A stretch of DNA of 34,000 nt from Liolophura sinensis (taxonomy: Eukaryota; Mollusca; Polyplacophora; Chitonida; Chitonidae): NCBI RefSeq assembly GCF_032854445.1, contig NC_088297.1, forward strand, positions 436,001 to 470,000. The letters are read 5' to 3'. Below the pieces are notes generated by a model that worked only from the letters and a program-made list of their open reading frames with translations, had not been told where the DNA came from and searched no databases. Each line of letters opens with the position of its first letter. The stretch's first letter is position 1. Shown here piece by piece: positions 11,002 through 21,873 of this stretch. Made by a program: the position numbers and the translations under genes.

Positions 11002-11280
11002 GGGGCCTCCGTGGTCTGGTGATTAGCTTACTAGCGCAGCGTAATGGCCCTAGAGTCTGATACTAATCCGATCGCTTTGAGTTCAAGTCCAGTTCATGCT
11101 GGCTTTCTCCACGGTGGTACGTGGGAAGGTCGACCAGCGACCTGCGGATGGTCGTGGGTTTCCCCCCGAGCTCTTTCTGGTTTCTCCCGCCATAACGCTG
11201 GCTTCCGTCGTTTAAGTGAAATATTCTTTCTTGAGTACAGCGTAACAACCCCAATCAAACAAATAAATTAATGAATAAAA
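11002..11280 (+). mobile_element. Type A SINE, full length
   Basis: The head 'aggggcctccgtggtctggt', B-box stretch 'gagttcaagtccag', core 'ctgcggatggtcgtgggtt', region 'ccgtcgtttaagtgaaata' and tail 'caatcaaacaaataaatta' appear in order. The tRNA-like head is a promoter remnant of the SINE and not a functional tRNA gene, since the anticodon arm is not conserved. Confidence 0.92.
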
Positions 11281-11314
11281 AAGCCAATTCGCCGAGGACA
11301 GCAGCAGATGTGGT

Positions 11315-11722
11315 TATGCAAATTACACAGTCAACATTACTTAGGTTTACACATTCAACATAACTTAGGTTTACACATTCAGCATGACTTAGGTTCACAC
11401 ATTCAACATTACTTAGGTTTACACATTCGAAATGGCTTAGGTTTACACATTCAACATGGCTTATGTTTACACATTCGACATGACTTAGGTTTACACATTC
11501 AACATGGCTTAGGTGTACACATTCAGCATGACTTAGGTTTACATATTCAACATGGTTTAGGTTTACACATTCGACATAACTTAGGTTTACACATTCAACA
11601 TGACGTAGGTTCACACATTCAACGTGACTTAGGTTCATAAATTCGACATGACTTAGGTTCACACATTCAACATGGTTTAGGTTTTCACTTCAGCACGGCT
11701 TAGATTTACACATTCATCAGTT
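11315..11722. repeat. 24-bp minisatellite
   Basis: About 17 copies of 'acttaggtttacacattcaa' plus 'catg' begin about 35 bp after the SINE tail. The period of 24 keeps frames open on both strands ('NLSHVECV' on minus, 'LGLHIQHD' on plus), which explains the pair of overlapping long open frames. Not a gene. Confidence 0.95.
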
Positions 11723-12630
11723 TTATGAATGGGGAAATTTCCACTACAGATATGCACCCCATACTGTCGCGTGACAAGATGTCTTCCACGAATGTTGCAC
11801 TTGGCAAGCGACAACAGGAGCGTCGTCCACCGTTTGTTGTCAGCAATGCCTAACTAATAATGAAAACGGAGGAATGCAGAAATTCCTTGTCCATATAGAG
11901 TCTATTTAAAGGTAAAGGTTTCCTGGGAGATCTTAACATCCGCTACACCTTACAAAAGGTCATAAAGCTAAACGGTGACCAAGACAACCAAAGAGACGAA
12001 GGATATAAAATTACCGGTGACTGATATCTTGATGCGAAGCCCGGAATATAATTGGCACATTTTTACCATATCCCTTGACATCTGACATTTCCAGAAACCC
12101 TTGTGATGGCAAAGCGAGTTTGTCTCCCGCTGTGCCTTCTAAACGAGAGGTCACCCTCAGCGTGTACAACACGTGCTTTATAGCCTGCGTAATGGATTAA
12201 TTTAAGGGTATTTCATAACCAAACCGTGTCTTTCTGTCGTGTATTGTTTAATCGTTGATTAGAGTTGCATGTTTTTGTAGATGATAAAGAGCAAAAGAGC
12301 AGCTTTACAGATACTTTGGATAGGAAAGTAGATGGTGGGCCGTCAGCAACGGAAGATAGGAGTGCTGTGAGCTTTACTTATTATCCGTAATAAAAGAAAT
12401 ACATGCTGTTGGGCGGATGTCAGAAACTAGTCGGGTATGAGTACAAATATATATGTCTATATACATATTGTCCTGTGAGCAACGAAGCAGTTTAGTTGTT
12501 CTATTAAAGCCTATTTAGGTGAGTCTCATTACCTTAGCTACAAGCCATTATCGTCACTGGCATTGCATTATGTTTGTTTTTTCCTGAAAGAACACTGTGA
12601 GCGTGACTTGTATCGTGAGTAACGACAGCG
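11723..12630. other. No recognisable feature
   Basis: I found no exon-like block, SINE or tandem repeat in this stretch. Confidence 0.4.
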
Positions 12631-12639
12631 TCCTGCGAC

Positions 12640-12900
12640 GGCACGAAGCGATGATGCGATGGCACGAGGCGATGATACGATGGCACGAGGCGATGATACG
12701 ATGGCACGAGGCGATGATGCGATGGCATGAGGTGATGATACGATGACAGGAGGCGATGATACGATGGCATGAGGCGATGATAAGATGGCATGAGGCGATG
12801 ATACGATGGCATGAGGCGATGATACGATGGCATGGGGCGATGATACGATGGCATGAGGCGATGATACGATGGCTTGAGGCGATGATACGATGGCACAAGG
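12640..12900. repeat. 21-bp minisatellite
   Basis: About 12 copies of 'gatgatacgatggcatgagg' plus 'c'. The first units carry 'cacgaggc' and the later ones 'catgaggc', an ordered drift along the array. All three minus-strand frames stay open across it, an effect of the period rather than of coding. Confidence 0.95.
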
Positions 12901-14294
12901 CATTTTCTCCACCCACAGGTGTTTGAAATCTCTCAGACGTAAATTAAGACAACTGCATTTCTTTTCTTTAGAATTTTCAGCTTTGATTCGCGTCAAATGT
13001 AGCTGTGATGGATTGTTGCGATTATGGCCAATCTCTATTTTTTGACAAAGCGCGTTAATTCGCGCACGCAGGTGTCAACGTCAAAACCTGGCTTGTGTCT
13101 CAAATGACGTCAGTTCCCATCAATAAATGCTTACAAAGAACAGACTTTGTATTCTTAGAACCCGGATTATAGTAACCAAAGAGACATTTTTAGCAAGCTT
13201 GTCATTTTACAATAGGCGTCAGGATATTTTATTGGTGTCATCTTTTGTGTCTAATTTTCAAGGAAGCTTTATTTTCTTTGTGTTTGTCACATCTAAGGCC
13301 TTCTCACAGCGTACCTATTTTACCTCCCACGTCTACCTCTAAATATAAACACAGGGTTTACGTCTGCAAGTATAAATTGTCGCAGTGGCTAGCAGACACG
13401 TCGGATTAACACCCGGTCAGAAAACAAACACGCATTCTTGACGGGAATCTGACGTGCCTCCATACTCCTTACAGCGCACGCATCGCTGTCTACGTTCACA
13501 TTACATCACTGCCATCACCAGGCAAACTTGACCTCCGGAACCGGTGCGACGCGCGTAGACTTGTTTACACTCAGCCTCATCGCTGGTATCCTCGCGAAGA
13601 ACTATTTAATCAGCAGTTAGTCATAAAATTGTTTCAGAAGTTGGTTTGAATCATGTTTTACACACATTAGACCAATAAAATACATGTGTATATTATGTTA
13701 TTATAACCAAACGCTAAGACGGAGTTTTTGTGTTTTCTGACACCACTTCTTCTTCATCATCATGACCCTGGTGACCTCAGCGTTGTCCAAGATTTATGTG
13801 CAAAATCTGCTAGTGGTTTCTATAATGTAAAGTGAACGTTGAGACCGGCGCATGCGCTGTACGGAGTATGATGTGCCTCATTTTTAGTTAGTGGCACCAT
13901 GGATAGAATTACTTGTTAAAACTGGTTTGGTTGGTCAGTAAGGACATTTCCATTCCTATAACTAATTATAAACAGAACATATTTCTTGGAAAATTAAAAA
14001 GAAAGATGACATACAAATGAAATGAAAGTCTTAAAAACTATGTCCACAAAATACGTGATTAAAGAGTGTTATGTAATGTGAAAACGTGATCCACAGATCG
14101 GATATGACGTCACCTTACACCGGCCCACACCACATGTAAGGATTCTTATTTTCCCATTTCTAACATTTAATGTGAACTGTTAACTAATCTCATGAATATT
14201 ATGAAGAACGATGACTTTTCATCTTTTTTCATGGTTCTTATGAAAAACTGTCATATTGGGAGATAAGTTGATGAGCTATATGGCGCCTGTATGC

Positions 14295-14296
<2 letters not shown>
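12901..14296. other. No recognisable feature
   Basis: No gene is recognised. The open frame 13127-13342 is hydrophobic by composition but has no family signature. The calpain N-terminal exon(s) would be expected upstream of 17062, yet I see nothing convincing here. Confidence 0.4.

Positions 14297-14388
<92 letters not shown>
14297..14388. repeat. TA dinucleotide microsatellite
   Basis: About 45 uninterrupted TA repeats. Such tracts can extrude cruciforms and are often variable in length. Confidence 0.98.
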
Positions 14389-14391
<3 letters not shown>

Positions 14392-14432
14392 CAGCAGTGT
14401 CACTCGTCACACTTTGTCTGGAGTGAGTGAGT

Positions 14433-14560
14433 AAGTGAGTGCTTGGGGTTTAACGTTGTACTTAACAATTTTTCAGTCATCTGACGACGAAGGAATCATT
14501 AGAGTGCATGTAATGTGCCTCCTTGCTGCAAGACGGATTTCCACTGCTCTTTTATCTAGT
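14433..14560 (-). mobile_element. Type B SINE, 3' fragment
   Basis: The segment 'gcttggggtttaacgttgta' to 'aggaatcattagagtgcatg' is the reverse complement of the 3' end of the type B SINE at 8391 and matches 31166-31250. Beyond about 14540 similarity fades. Confidence 0.8.
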
Positions 14561-14984
14561 GCTAGAATTCAGGGCTGTTTTGGTAGAGCCGACTATGCTT
14601 TGTGTGGTTGGCAGTTTTTGTCACGAGGAACGAATGAATGAAAGACTGATTATGCCTTAACGCCACATCGGTAATTTATCAGCCATATCGTGGAGAAATC
14701 TAGTGTCAAGAGGACAAATATGTGGTCAGTACAGGAAGGTACAAAGCATACTGGCTATGTCCTACCGGATAGACGGGAATTCCCGCTTGGTGTAATGACG
14801 GAAGAGGGTTCAAACCGCAACAGGTTCATGCCGTCACGACATAGTCTTGCAGAGTAGAAGTCAACATATTTAGAACCAAAACCAAATAACCATATAATCG
14901 TTCTTTATTTCATACTGAGTATAGTACAAAGCTCAGATTAATAGAAGGAAGTAAAAAGTAGAGGCTAACCTCTGCACATGACAG

Positions 14985-15195
14985 GTGTAAATTCGCTCTA
15001 CGTTACATATAATTAAGCCCTACAGCATAGGGAGAAAACCAGAGCAGCGACGACCGTGTGATAGCTGGCAAATGGTCACATGTAACCGGCGAAATACAGC
15101 TATAGCACAGAGAGTAAAACCAGAGCAACGACGACCGTGTGGTAGCTGGCAAATGATCACATGTAACCGATGAAATACGGTCTCTTGTCAGTTTA
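14985..15195. repeat. Dispersed repeat D, copy 1
   Basis: This contains two tandem units of about 90 bp, each with 'gagtaaaaccagagcaacg' or a close variant, then 'acgaccgtgtg', 'tagctggcaaatg' and 'cacatgtaacc', ending 'gaaatacggtctcttgtcag'. The same order of blocks recurs at 24768-24992. No tRNA-like promoter or coding sequence is seen, so the class is unknown. Confidence 0.75.
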
Positions 15196-16280
15196 CTCCA
15201 GTTAGCGCTTTATTCTAACTCTTCATATAAATGCATAAATAGTAGCAAATTACACGCTCCCTAACACCATGGCTTGAACGGAATTACGTAAATAAATAAT
15301 GCAGTGATGTTAATTGCAATTTATTAGGCGCCACTGGTCAAGAAATACTCAGTATACTATGTTGTCACCACATTTAACATACAATAACGTGAAAGTCTGT
15401 CTACTTGTAGACGCCACTGGCTGTCCTATCTGTGCCTCGTAATTATTGATCTGAGATTTGTTTCATTCTCCCAGCTTAGTTTATAGAAATACAGATCTGT
15501 ACTCTTACATTCAATAAGCTGGAATTCGGTCTTTTCCAGTGTGCTGTTTTCAACATGTCGAAACTATATTCAAACAAACAGGTTTCCTATAATCTTACAG
15601 TAATACTGACTTTATATCACAAGGTTTTTCCTGAATACAAAAGACCATATGGTCGCAAATGAACACAAATATGCCTGGTGCATTGAGCCCAAGCTGAAAA
15701 CTAGGCTACCCACCATTTTTGGTACGAGTCAACCGCACTCCGCATCGTATGGGAAAAGATAAATTTTTGATTTAAACCAAGAAGATTACATCATCAAAAA
15801 GTTTTTATTTTTGTTTTTTTATGAAACAAAAAACAAAAAGGACGGTCCTAATTTTAGGAAGAGCAGTTGAGTCCTCATAATAAGGTAATATATTTTCAGA
15901 TTTACTTTAAGATTATGAGAAACCTTGGTTTCTTCCGGATAGAGGACAGAGCAGACAACATGGCCGACCGAGTTCCAGGTTGGGTGAATGTATTCGTTCA
16001 AAGCTGTTAATGTAGAAGCTGAGCTGGGAACATGGACAAACCGTTAACGAACGTGTTTAGAGACTCATCATTAAGACGATACGTTGCAAGCTTAGATGTT
16101 ACAATTTAATCACCCAACTATATCTGCATTAGAGAAACCAACGAAAAATAATATTGTAAATTACTCTTAGAATCGATTATTCGAGAAAAAAAACCATCAG
16201 AAACACTTGAACAGAAGTGTCGTCTTCATGTTTCTATTCATTCGCTTTTGTATTATTTAATACACATTTTAATAATATGC
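15196..16280. other. No recognisable feature
   Basis: AT-rich sequence without a recognisable exon or repeat family. The minus-strand open frame at 15819-16001 has no domain signature. Confidence 0.4.
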
Positions 16281-16281
16281 T

Positions 16282-16380
16282 CTAACCGGTTTCCTTCCAC
16301 CTTAATGCTGGCCACTGTCGTGTGAGTGAAATATTCTTGTGTACGGCATAAAACAACAATCAAATAAATAAATAAATATA
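16282..16380 (+). mobile_element. Type A SINE, 3' fragment
   Basis: Only the 3' end is present, from 'ccggtttccttccacctta' through 'gtgagtgaaatattcttgtg' to the 'caaataaataaataaata' tail. It is 5' truncated. Confidence 0.85.
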
Positions 16381-17061
16381 AGATGCTACGACACAGTTAT
16401 GTCATCATTAGTAATGAATACACTTAAAGGTATGTATGTCCGTTGATAACTACAGGTTGTATTTGACAGAAGCTACAAATCACTGCTGTTCATCCGGTCA
16501 CGGGCTACTCATGTATCCTTTGAGCTTTGAGATGGAGACTGCGATATATTATACCGCGGTGTGATGTATGACCGGATATAAATACACCGACAAGGAAATA
16601 AGCTAGTCCCCTACACGAAATGAGACATTAAACTACTGTCTTCCATTCTGTATGCTCTTTGAAAGCCTTGGTGGGGAATAGGAGTTGTGATGATGGATTA
16701 CGTCTTTCTGTGCGTCCTTGACAACAGAATATATATAGTTGGGTTTTGACTTGACATGTATTAATTAATTATATATATAATTTTTCTCTAACCAGCTCAG
16801 CTGTATACTAGGAAAAGACTGGCGTATATATATGGATATATAGCCGTTTAGGATATCCTTAATGAAAAAAACAACTCTAGACGAAATGTATACACCCAGC
16901 TATAAAGTATTCCACATGAACTTTAAAAAACATAACTTTTTATTTTTGTGTTTCGCCCAACCCAGATATCGCTGTTCAACTTAATTGCGCACACTGAGAC
17001 AATGGAAAGTATCGCTTTATGAAAGGAAACTAAAGTGAAATTAAACTTTTATCTTTTTCAG

Positions 17062-17251
17062 GAGATCTCTCCAGACGCTACCTTGATTGGAATAGGCGGA
17101 GTCTGTGTGACTGACTTTCCTTACCACCAATGGAAACAGAAGGCGTGGTTTAGAGCCGCTGTGGTCATCGCTTCGCTTTCATCCAAATACATGAGCCACT
17201 TAATCCCAGGTTACCGAAATCTGGAACAGTCCTTTGATACAGACTATATTG
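17062..17251 (+). CDS. Calpain-like exon 1 of those visible: start of protease core, Cys site
   Basis: The acceptor is 'tctttttcag' at 17052-17061 and the donor 'g|gtaagt' at 17252. The exon is phase 0 in and phase 1 out, 63 codons. It starts 'EISPDATLIGIGG', matching the calpain 'EICP...F..GG' stretch, and continues through 'AWFRAAVVIASLSSKYM' and 'PGYRNLEQSFDTDYIG'. The family has 'GDCWFLAA.ASL' at this place. The residue before Trp, the catalytic Cys in calpains, is Ala, and no Cys occurs nearby (the closest is in 'GGVCVTD', about 20 residues earlier). The first codon is not a Met start, so at least one exon lies upstream. The exon's last 8 bases are the beginning of a 33-bp tandem repeat that fills the next 400 bp. 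Confidence 0.85.
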
Positions 17252-17660
17252 GTAAGTTGGGAAACTGTAATTGAAACTATCTTGGAATGTTGGGAAACTG
17301 TAATCAAAAGTATCGTGGAATGTTGGGAAACTGTAGTTAAAACTGTCTTGGAATGTTGGGAAACTGTAACTAAAACTACTTTGGAAAGTTGCAAAACTGT
17401 AATTAAAACTACCTTGGAATGTTGCGAAACTGCAATTAAAACTATCTTGGAAAGTTGCGAAACTGCAATTAAAACTATCTTGGAATGTTGCGAAACTGTA
17501 ATTAAAATTATCTTGGAAGGTTGCAAAACTGTAATTAAAACTATCTTGGAAAGGTGCGAAACTGAAATTAAAACTATTTGGGTAAGGTTGGAATATGGTA
17601 ATTAAAACTGTCTTGGTAAGGTGGGAATATTGTAATTAAAACTATCTGGGTAAATTTGTT
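17244..17660. repeat. 33-bp minisatellite spanning the 5' splice site
   Basis: About 12.5 copies of a 33-bp unit like 'cttggaatgttgggaaactg' plus 'taattaaaacta'. The first unit includes the exon end 'ctatattg' and the true donor 'gtaagttggg'. Middle units have 'gaatgt' or 'gaaagt' instead of 'gtaagt', while the last ones (17580-17650) again read 'ggtaaggttgg' and 'ggtaaggtggg', which look like donors. Open frames on both strands (17234-17605 plus, 17200-17526 minus) arise from the period of 33. Confidence 0.95.
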
Positions 17661-17724
17661 GAAAACATTTCCATTTGTTTGCAAGTTCGACAACTGTATT
17701 TAGGACTATGTTGCTAGGTTAGTG

Positions 17725-18138
17725 AGAGGGTCATGTTCGGGTGGTTAAGGCGCATGTATTTCCGTCTCTAGGACACACCGGTTGCGGGTTCAATCCCAGT
17801 CATGGACGAAGGAATTCGTGGATTTCCCCTATCATTGTTCGTGCTCTCTCAAACTTATCGTTTATGATTAATGCTGCCGGTGTGCAAAGCCACATAACTT
17901 TGTGTTGCAGCAGTATACGCAAATTGTTTAATTTTTGTAACAAATCCACACATTGTCATGGCAATGTGCTTCAGTGTTTACAATTAGCGTACCACTAATA
18001 CCTACGTCATTATAGATGTGCAAATTACTTCAGAGTCGGTTTCAGAGAGGCGCGTTGATAACAATAAGCTGTCGACGATGCCTGAATTAAGTGAGAAATT
18101 CTTGAGTTTGACGCTAAATAACAATCAAACAAAATAAA
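17725..18138 (+). mobile_element. tRNA-derived SINE, third type (different head, type A-like tail)
   Basis: The head has an A-box-like 'gggtggttaaggcgcatg' and a near-perfect B box in 'ttgcgggttcaatcccagtc', better than in the type A copies. The 3' end 'gagaaattcttgagtttgac' followed by 'aacaatcaaacaaaataaat' matches the type A tail. The body in between ('ttatgattaatgctgccgg', 'tacgcaaattgtttaattt') differs. A shared tail with unlike heads suggests SINEs mobilised by the same LINE partner. Confidence 0.78.
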
Positions 18139-18216
18139 TGTGTGCTTTCAAGTCTAGGTCTTTGTCTTATCCTCTTGCTAAAGGCACTAAAATGGGCATA
18201 GTAACACATTTCATGC

Positions 18217-18389
18217 GCGCATGATAACTTCATTATTACAGGTATGGACGACGTCATTATGACGGTCTATTTACGCGCATGATAACTTCATTATTACAGG
18301 TATGGATGACGTCATTATGACGGTCTATTTATGCGCATGATAACTTCATTATAACAGGTATGGACGACGTCATTACGATGGTCTATTTT
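18217..18389. repeat. 58-bp tandem repeat, three units
   Basis: Units begin at 18217, 18275 and 18333. Each has 'gataacttcattattacagg' followed by 'tatggacgacgtcattatga'. The second unit contains the 8-bp palindrome 'tgacgtca', a CRE-type site, and the others a one-base variant. The 'attattacag|gt' in each unit also resembles a 3' splice site, but no calpain-like coding follows. Confidence 0.92.
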
Positions 18390-18464
18390 CCCGTTTTGAA
18401 TTGTGCGTCTGGCGAGTCATTATTTACAGACAAGAATAACGAGGGAACATATATTAGCACAACA

Positions 18465-18695
18465 CTAACCTATTTAACACTAAAGTTAATTTTAGCAGAA
18501 AGAGTGATGCTATGTAATATATGTACTATTCGACATAATATCCTGTTAGTCAAATACAATATTTATGTTGAATGAATAGAGTGTGTGTGCTATGTTTAAT
18601 AGAACAATTTGCTTCAACAACATAATACGTTCTAGAATCACTCAGACAATAGACGATCTGTTACATTTTACGAATTATGGTTTTTGTTGAGTATT
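18465..18695. mobile_element. MITE-like palindromic element, copy 3 (degraded)
   Basis: Shares 'agagtgatgctatgtaata', 'ataatatcctgttagtcaa' and 'gttctagaatcactcagac' with the other copies and ends '...ggtttttgttgagta'. The left end is worn. It lies in the first visible calpain intron. Confidence 0.65.
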
Positions 18696-18754
18696 GCGAT
18701 GGGGGAAGGTGGGAGTGGTGGGAGTTCAGAACACGCCGGACTTATCGCTCTGTT

Positions 18755-18962
18755 TGTGGTTGTATGTTTGGGGTTTGTCATATGACGACGATAAGTCATT
18801 AGATGTGTGTACATATAGCGTATCTTCTGGTGGCAGGGTAAATCCTGCCGCCACTGAAGCATCATGCCGAAGACACAAGACATGAAACCTAACGCTGTCA
18901 CATTTTAATGACAACGGGAATGAGTCCTGTCTCTAGCCAATCAGTGAAGTCTACCTGTGCTG
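18755..18962 (-). mobile_element. Type B SINE, partial
   Basis: Contains 'gtatgtttggggtttgtcat', 'gacgacgataagtcattag', 'tgccgccactgaagcatcat' and 'gccgaagacacaagacatg', the reverse complement of the type B body. A short deletion removes the 'aacgtcgtacttaa' part. Confidence 0.82.
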
Positions 18963-19062
18963 TAACTACCTGGTTGCAGGTGTTTTTTGTGCGTACCCAA
19001 TAAACCAGCAGGGATCAAAGGCTGTCGCTGATAATTGTACATAACTCCTAACTGATCTTCGC

Positions 19063-19330
19063 AGGGGCCTCAGTGGCTAAATTGGTTAGCGCGGTAGCGC
19101 AGCGTAATGACCCAGGAGCCTCTCACCAATGCGGTCGGTGTGAGTTCAAGTTCAGCTCATGCTGGTTCCTCTCTGATCGTACGAGGGAAAGTCTCTCGGC
19201 AACCTGCAGATGGTCGTGGGTTTCCCCCGGGCTCTGCCCGGTTTCCTCCCACCATAATGCTGGTCGCCGTCGTATAAGTGAATATTCTTGAGTACGGCGT
19301 AAAACACCAATGAAATCAATAAATAAATCA
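19063..19330 (+). mobile_element. Type A SINE, full length
   Basis: Complete from 'aggggcctcagtggctaaa' through the A-box stretch 'tggttagcgcggtagcg', B-box stretch 'gagttcaagttcag', 'gatggtcgtgggtttcccc', 'ggtttcctcccaccataatg' to the tail 'caatgaaatcaataaataaa'. It is the best-preserved type A copy in the window and a good reference for the family. Confidence 0.94.
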
Positions 19331-19976
19331 TGCATTCACCTGACTACTGCATGCGGATAAAAGTAGTCCTCCTAGAATTGACGGGTTTTTAGTTATATAT
19401 GTATATATATGTTCTTGAGATTAAGTCGGTTCAAATCGGCCGAGGCCGCTATTAAAAGATCGCGGGGAATCACAAATGCCCTATCACATTTGCTCTACAG
19501 TGACAGGACCTATAGTTATTACCGTGAGTCGGAATTGAGTCGGACGGTCTTAATTGCTCTATAGTAGGCATTAGGCAGACGACTTATCCTAGACACTAAC
19601 GCATGGTGGTCAGCACTAAACACGGTCAAAGTAGGTCTGCGTACCGCCTCCCGAAAAAGCGTGGTGCTCAGTCATTTTATCGTAAGAACAGGTAAACTCC
19701 AAACACAGGTCAATCTTGGTCATGCGAAGCGTGCTACATACATTTGAACTGATCCACATTGTAGTGGAGGAATATAGCCCTTGATATAGAAAGGGTGGAG
19801 ATAACTCGTTCTTACAATTTTCCCCTATAATGATTACATGTTAAAAAATTTTAAAAACGAGCCTGTACCCTATGGAGTATTAGAAACAATGCGGCGTCTG
19901 ATGGGAAGGTAATCGTTCCGCTATCATTGTCACGCAGCAAATTTTTTGTGTTCATTTTCAACAGCGGTCAACATCC
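19331..19976. other. Intron sequence, no feature seen
   Basis: No exon-like block or repeat family found. It lies inside the first visible calpain intron. Confidence 0.45.
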
Positions 19977-20145
19977 CGTGGGAAACCCACGACCATCCGC
20001 AGGTTGCTGACAGACCTTCCCATTTATGACCAGAGAGGAAGCCAGCATGAGCTGAACTTGAACTCACAGCGACCACATTGGTGAGAGGCTTCTGGGTCAT
20101 TACGCTGTGCTAGCGCGCTAAGCAAGTGAGCCACGGAGGCCCCCG
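19977..20145 (-). mobile_element. Type A SINE, 5' part
   Basis: The reverse complement of the type A head and core is present: 'gaaacccacgaccatccgc', 'gccagcatgagctgaactt', 'ggtcattacgctgtgctagc' and 'gagccacggaggcccc'. The 3' tail is missing, which is unusual for a retroposon because truncation is normally at the 5' end. A later deletion or rearrangement is likely. Confidence 0.88.
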
Positions 20146-20267
20146 GGCTTATGTAAATCATCTCAACATTCCTTCTCTCATCGCCCCCCCCCCCACACAC
20201 ACATTTCTCGCTTGATCTCCATCCCACCGGCGTTATCTGTATAGCATATACAACCTTATGGTCCACA

Positions 20268-20462
20268 CAGCGTGGACCAAGATTAGGGACGAAGATTGGG
20301 GACCAAGACTTGGGACCCAGAGTGTGGACCAAGATTAGGGACGAAGATTGGGGACCAAGACTTGGGACCCAGAGTGTGGACCAAGATTAGGGACGATGAT
20401 TGGGGACCAAGACTGGGGACCCAGACTGTGGACCAAGATTTGGGACCCAGAATGGGAGCCCA
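20268..20462. repeat. 52-bp tandem repeat built of 13-bp subunits
   Basis: About 3.5 copies of a 52-bp unit. Each unit is four related 13-mers: 'accaagattaggg', 'acgaagattgggg', 'accaagacttggg', 'acccagagtgtgg'. Both strands stay open in some frames ('LGPKSWSPIFVPN' on minus), an effect of low complexity. It starts about 120 bp after the SINE head at 19977-20145. Confidence 0.92.
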
Positions 20463-21060
20463 GATTGAAACTCTCTGCACACTTGCACAACGCACAATGA
20501 ATGGCGGGGGCTCCGATGATGTTCCGTGTGAAAACATGATTTAAAGGTTATTTTGTTACATAAGATTTTAATTTTAGTCGACGTGGAGTTTTTTTCTACA
20601 GATTTATAGAACTGCATATTCCTGCCAAACAGGAATTATGCCCGCGCTAACATCCAATGCGCTACAAATCAGATGAAAAAACTTGGAGCGGTGCCCGTTC
20701 ATAATATTTTATGCCACCCACACATCATAAGTTATTTCACTATCACGATGCCCTTCTGGAGATTTGAAGAATATTAGTATGCGGATGGAGGAAGCCTGGT
20801 TTCCTCCCACCATAATGTCTGTTAAAAACATTTGTGACGTCATTTGCATACATGAATTTTTGGTCGTGGGGAAAGTTGAAGTACGAACATACATAGATAG
20901 ATTGCTTACTTTACAAAAGGCCATATTGACTAGATTATTGATTCCGGGACATCGGCAGGGCAAAACGGTTGAATTGTTGACTCTTTGCAAGCGGTAGAAA
21001 TAAGCGTTTAAAATGCGTGGTTAAAAGAAAAAAATCATTTGCAATCGTCAATAAATTCAG
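20463..21060. other. Intron sequence, no gene seen
   Basis: Contains a short type A SINE-like scrap near 20791-20818 ('ctggtttcctcccaccataa') and overlapping open frames on both strands (20709-20997) that match nothing I recognise. Confidence 0.4.
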
Positions 21061-21067
21061 GTTAGTC

Positions 21068-21480
21068 AGGTTGTCTCAGGATTGTGGTTCTGTCACATTG
21101 TGTTTATGCCAGATTGTGATTCTGTCAGGTTGTGGTTCTGTCAGATTGTGATTGTGTCAGGTTGTGGTTCTGTCAGATTGTGATTCTGTCAGGTTGTGGT
21201 TCTGTCAGATTGTGATTCTGTCAGGTTGTGGTTCTGTCAGATTGTGGTTTTGCCAGGTTTTGAGTTTGCCAAGTTATGGTTCCGCGAAGTTGTGGTTCTC
21301 TCAGATTGCCGTTCCGACAGGTGAACGCTCAGTCATATTGAGGTTGTGTCAGGTTACAGTTTCGCCAGATTGTGGGTGTGTCATATTGCGGTCCTGACAG
21401 TATGTGGTTTTGCCAGGTTGTGGTTCTGCCAAGATTTGTTTTTTCCAGGTTGTGGTTCTGGCAGATTTTGGTTATGCCTG
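21068..21480. repeat. 16/32-bp minisatellite
   Basis: A 16-mer repeats as alternating forms 'ctgtcaggttgtggtt' and 'ctgtcagattgtgatt', giving a clean 32-bp higher-order unit at 21110-21250 and degenerate single units on both sides. No coding support. Confidence 0.92.
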
Positions 21481-21530
21481 GTTACACGTCTGTAACGGTT
21501 ACATTGTGGTTCTGGCAGATCCATTTAATG

Positions 21531-21572
21531 ATTTATTTAACGTTTGTACTTAAAGACAGACGTTAAATAAAT
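21531..21572. repeat. Perfect 13-bp inverted repeat
   Basis: 'atttatttaacgt' at 21531-21543 is the exact reverse complement of 'acgttaaataaat' at 21560-21572, with a 16-base loop. It could form a hairpin. It may be a remnant of a small palindromic element; no function is implied. Confidence 0.8.
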
Positions 21573-21873
21573 CAATAAATAAATATATACACTAATCTAT
21601 ATTGGCCATATCTTATCTAAATGTTCGTGAGATCTTGCTAAGAATCAGCGGTCGTCCGACCCTTTGCGCAGTCTTCCATGCAATTTGATGTGCTTATCTG
21701 CATAGGTCACAATGTGTGAAAACAAATGATGAGTAACTTGCCAAAGGTGGTTTATGCCTGATGACCCCTCCATTCCTAAAACTGGTCAACAGTGTCTGTG
21801 AAACATTTTTCAGGACGGCATTAAACAACATTCATTCCACTAATGTACAAGAATGCTGTCTTGGTTTTTGCAG

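Noticed and set aside
11255-11662. Overlapping plus and minus open frames with octapeptide repeats
   Set aside because: The 24-bp array stays open on both strands, and both cannot be coding. Array origin is sufficient.
12534-12996. Three overlapping minus-strand frames of 120-142 codons
   Set aside because: All three frames are open over the same 21-bp array, the mark of low complexity rather than coding.
12901-17061. Search for the N-terminal calpain exon(s) upstream of 17062
   Set aside because: No stretch with the expected 'F.DP.FP....L' or 'W.RP' signature and a phase-0 donor was found. The exon may be outside the window or too diverged.
19063-19165. Possible tRNA genes in the heads of SINEs (also at 11002, 17725 and 8391)
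   Set aside because: A- and B-box-like stretches are present, but stems do not pair well and each is followed by a SINE body and tail.
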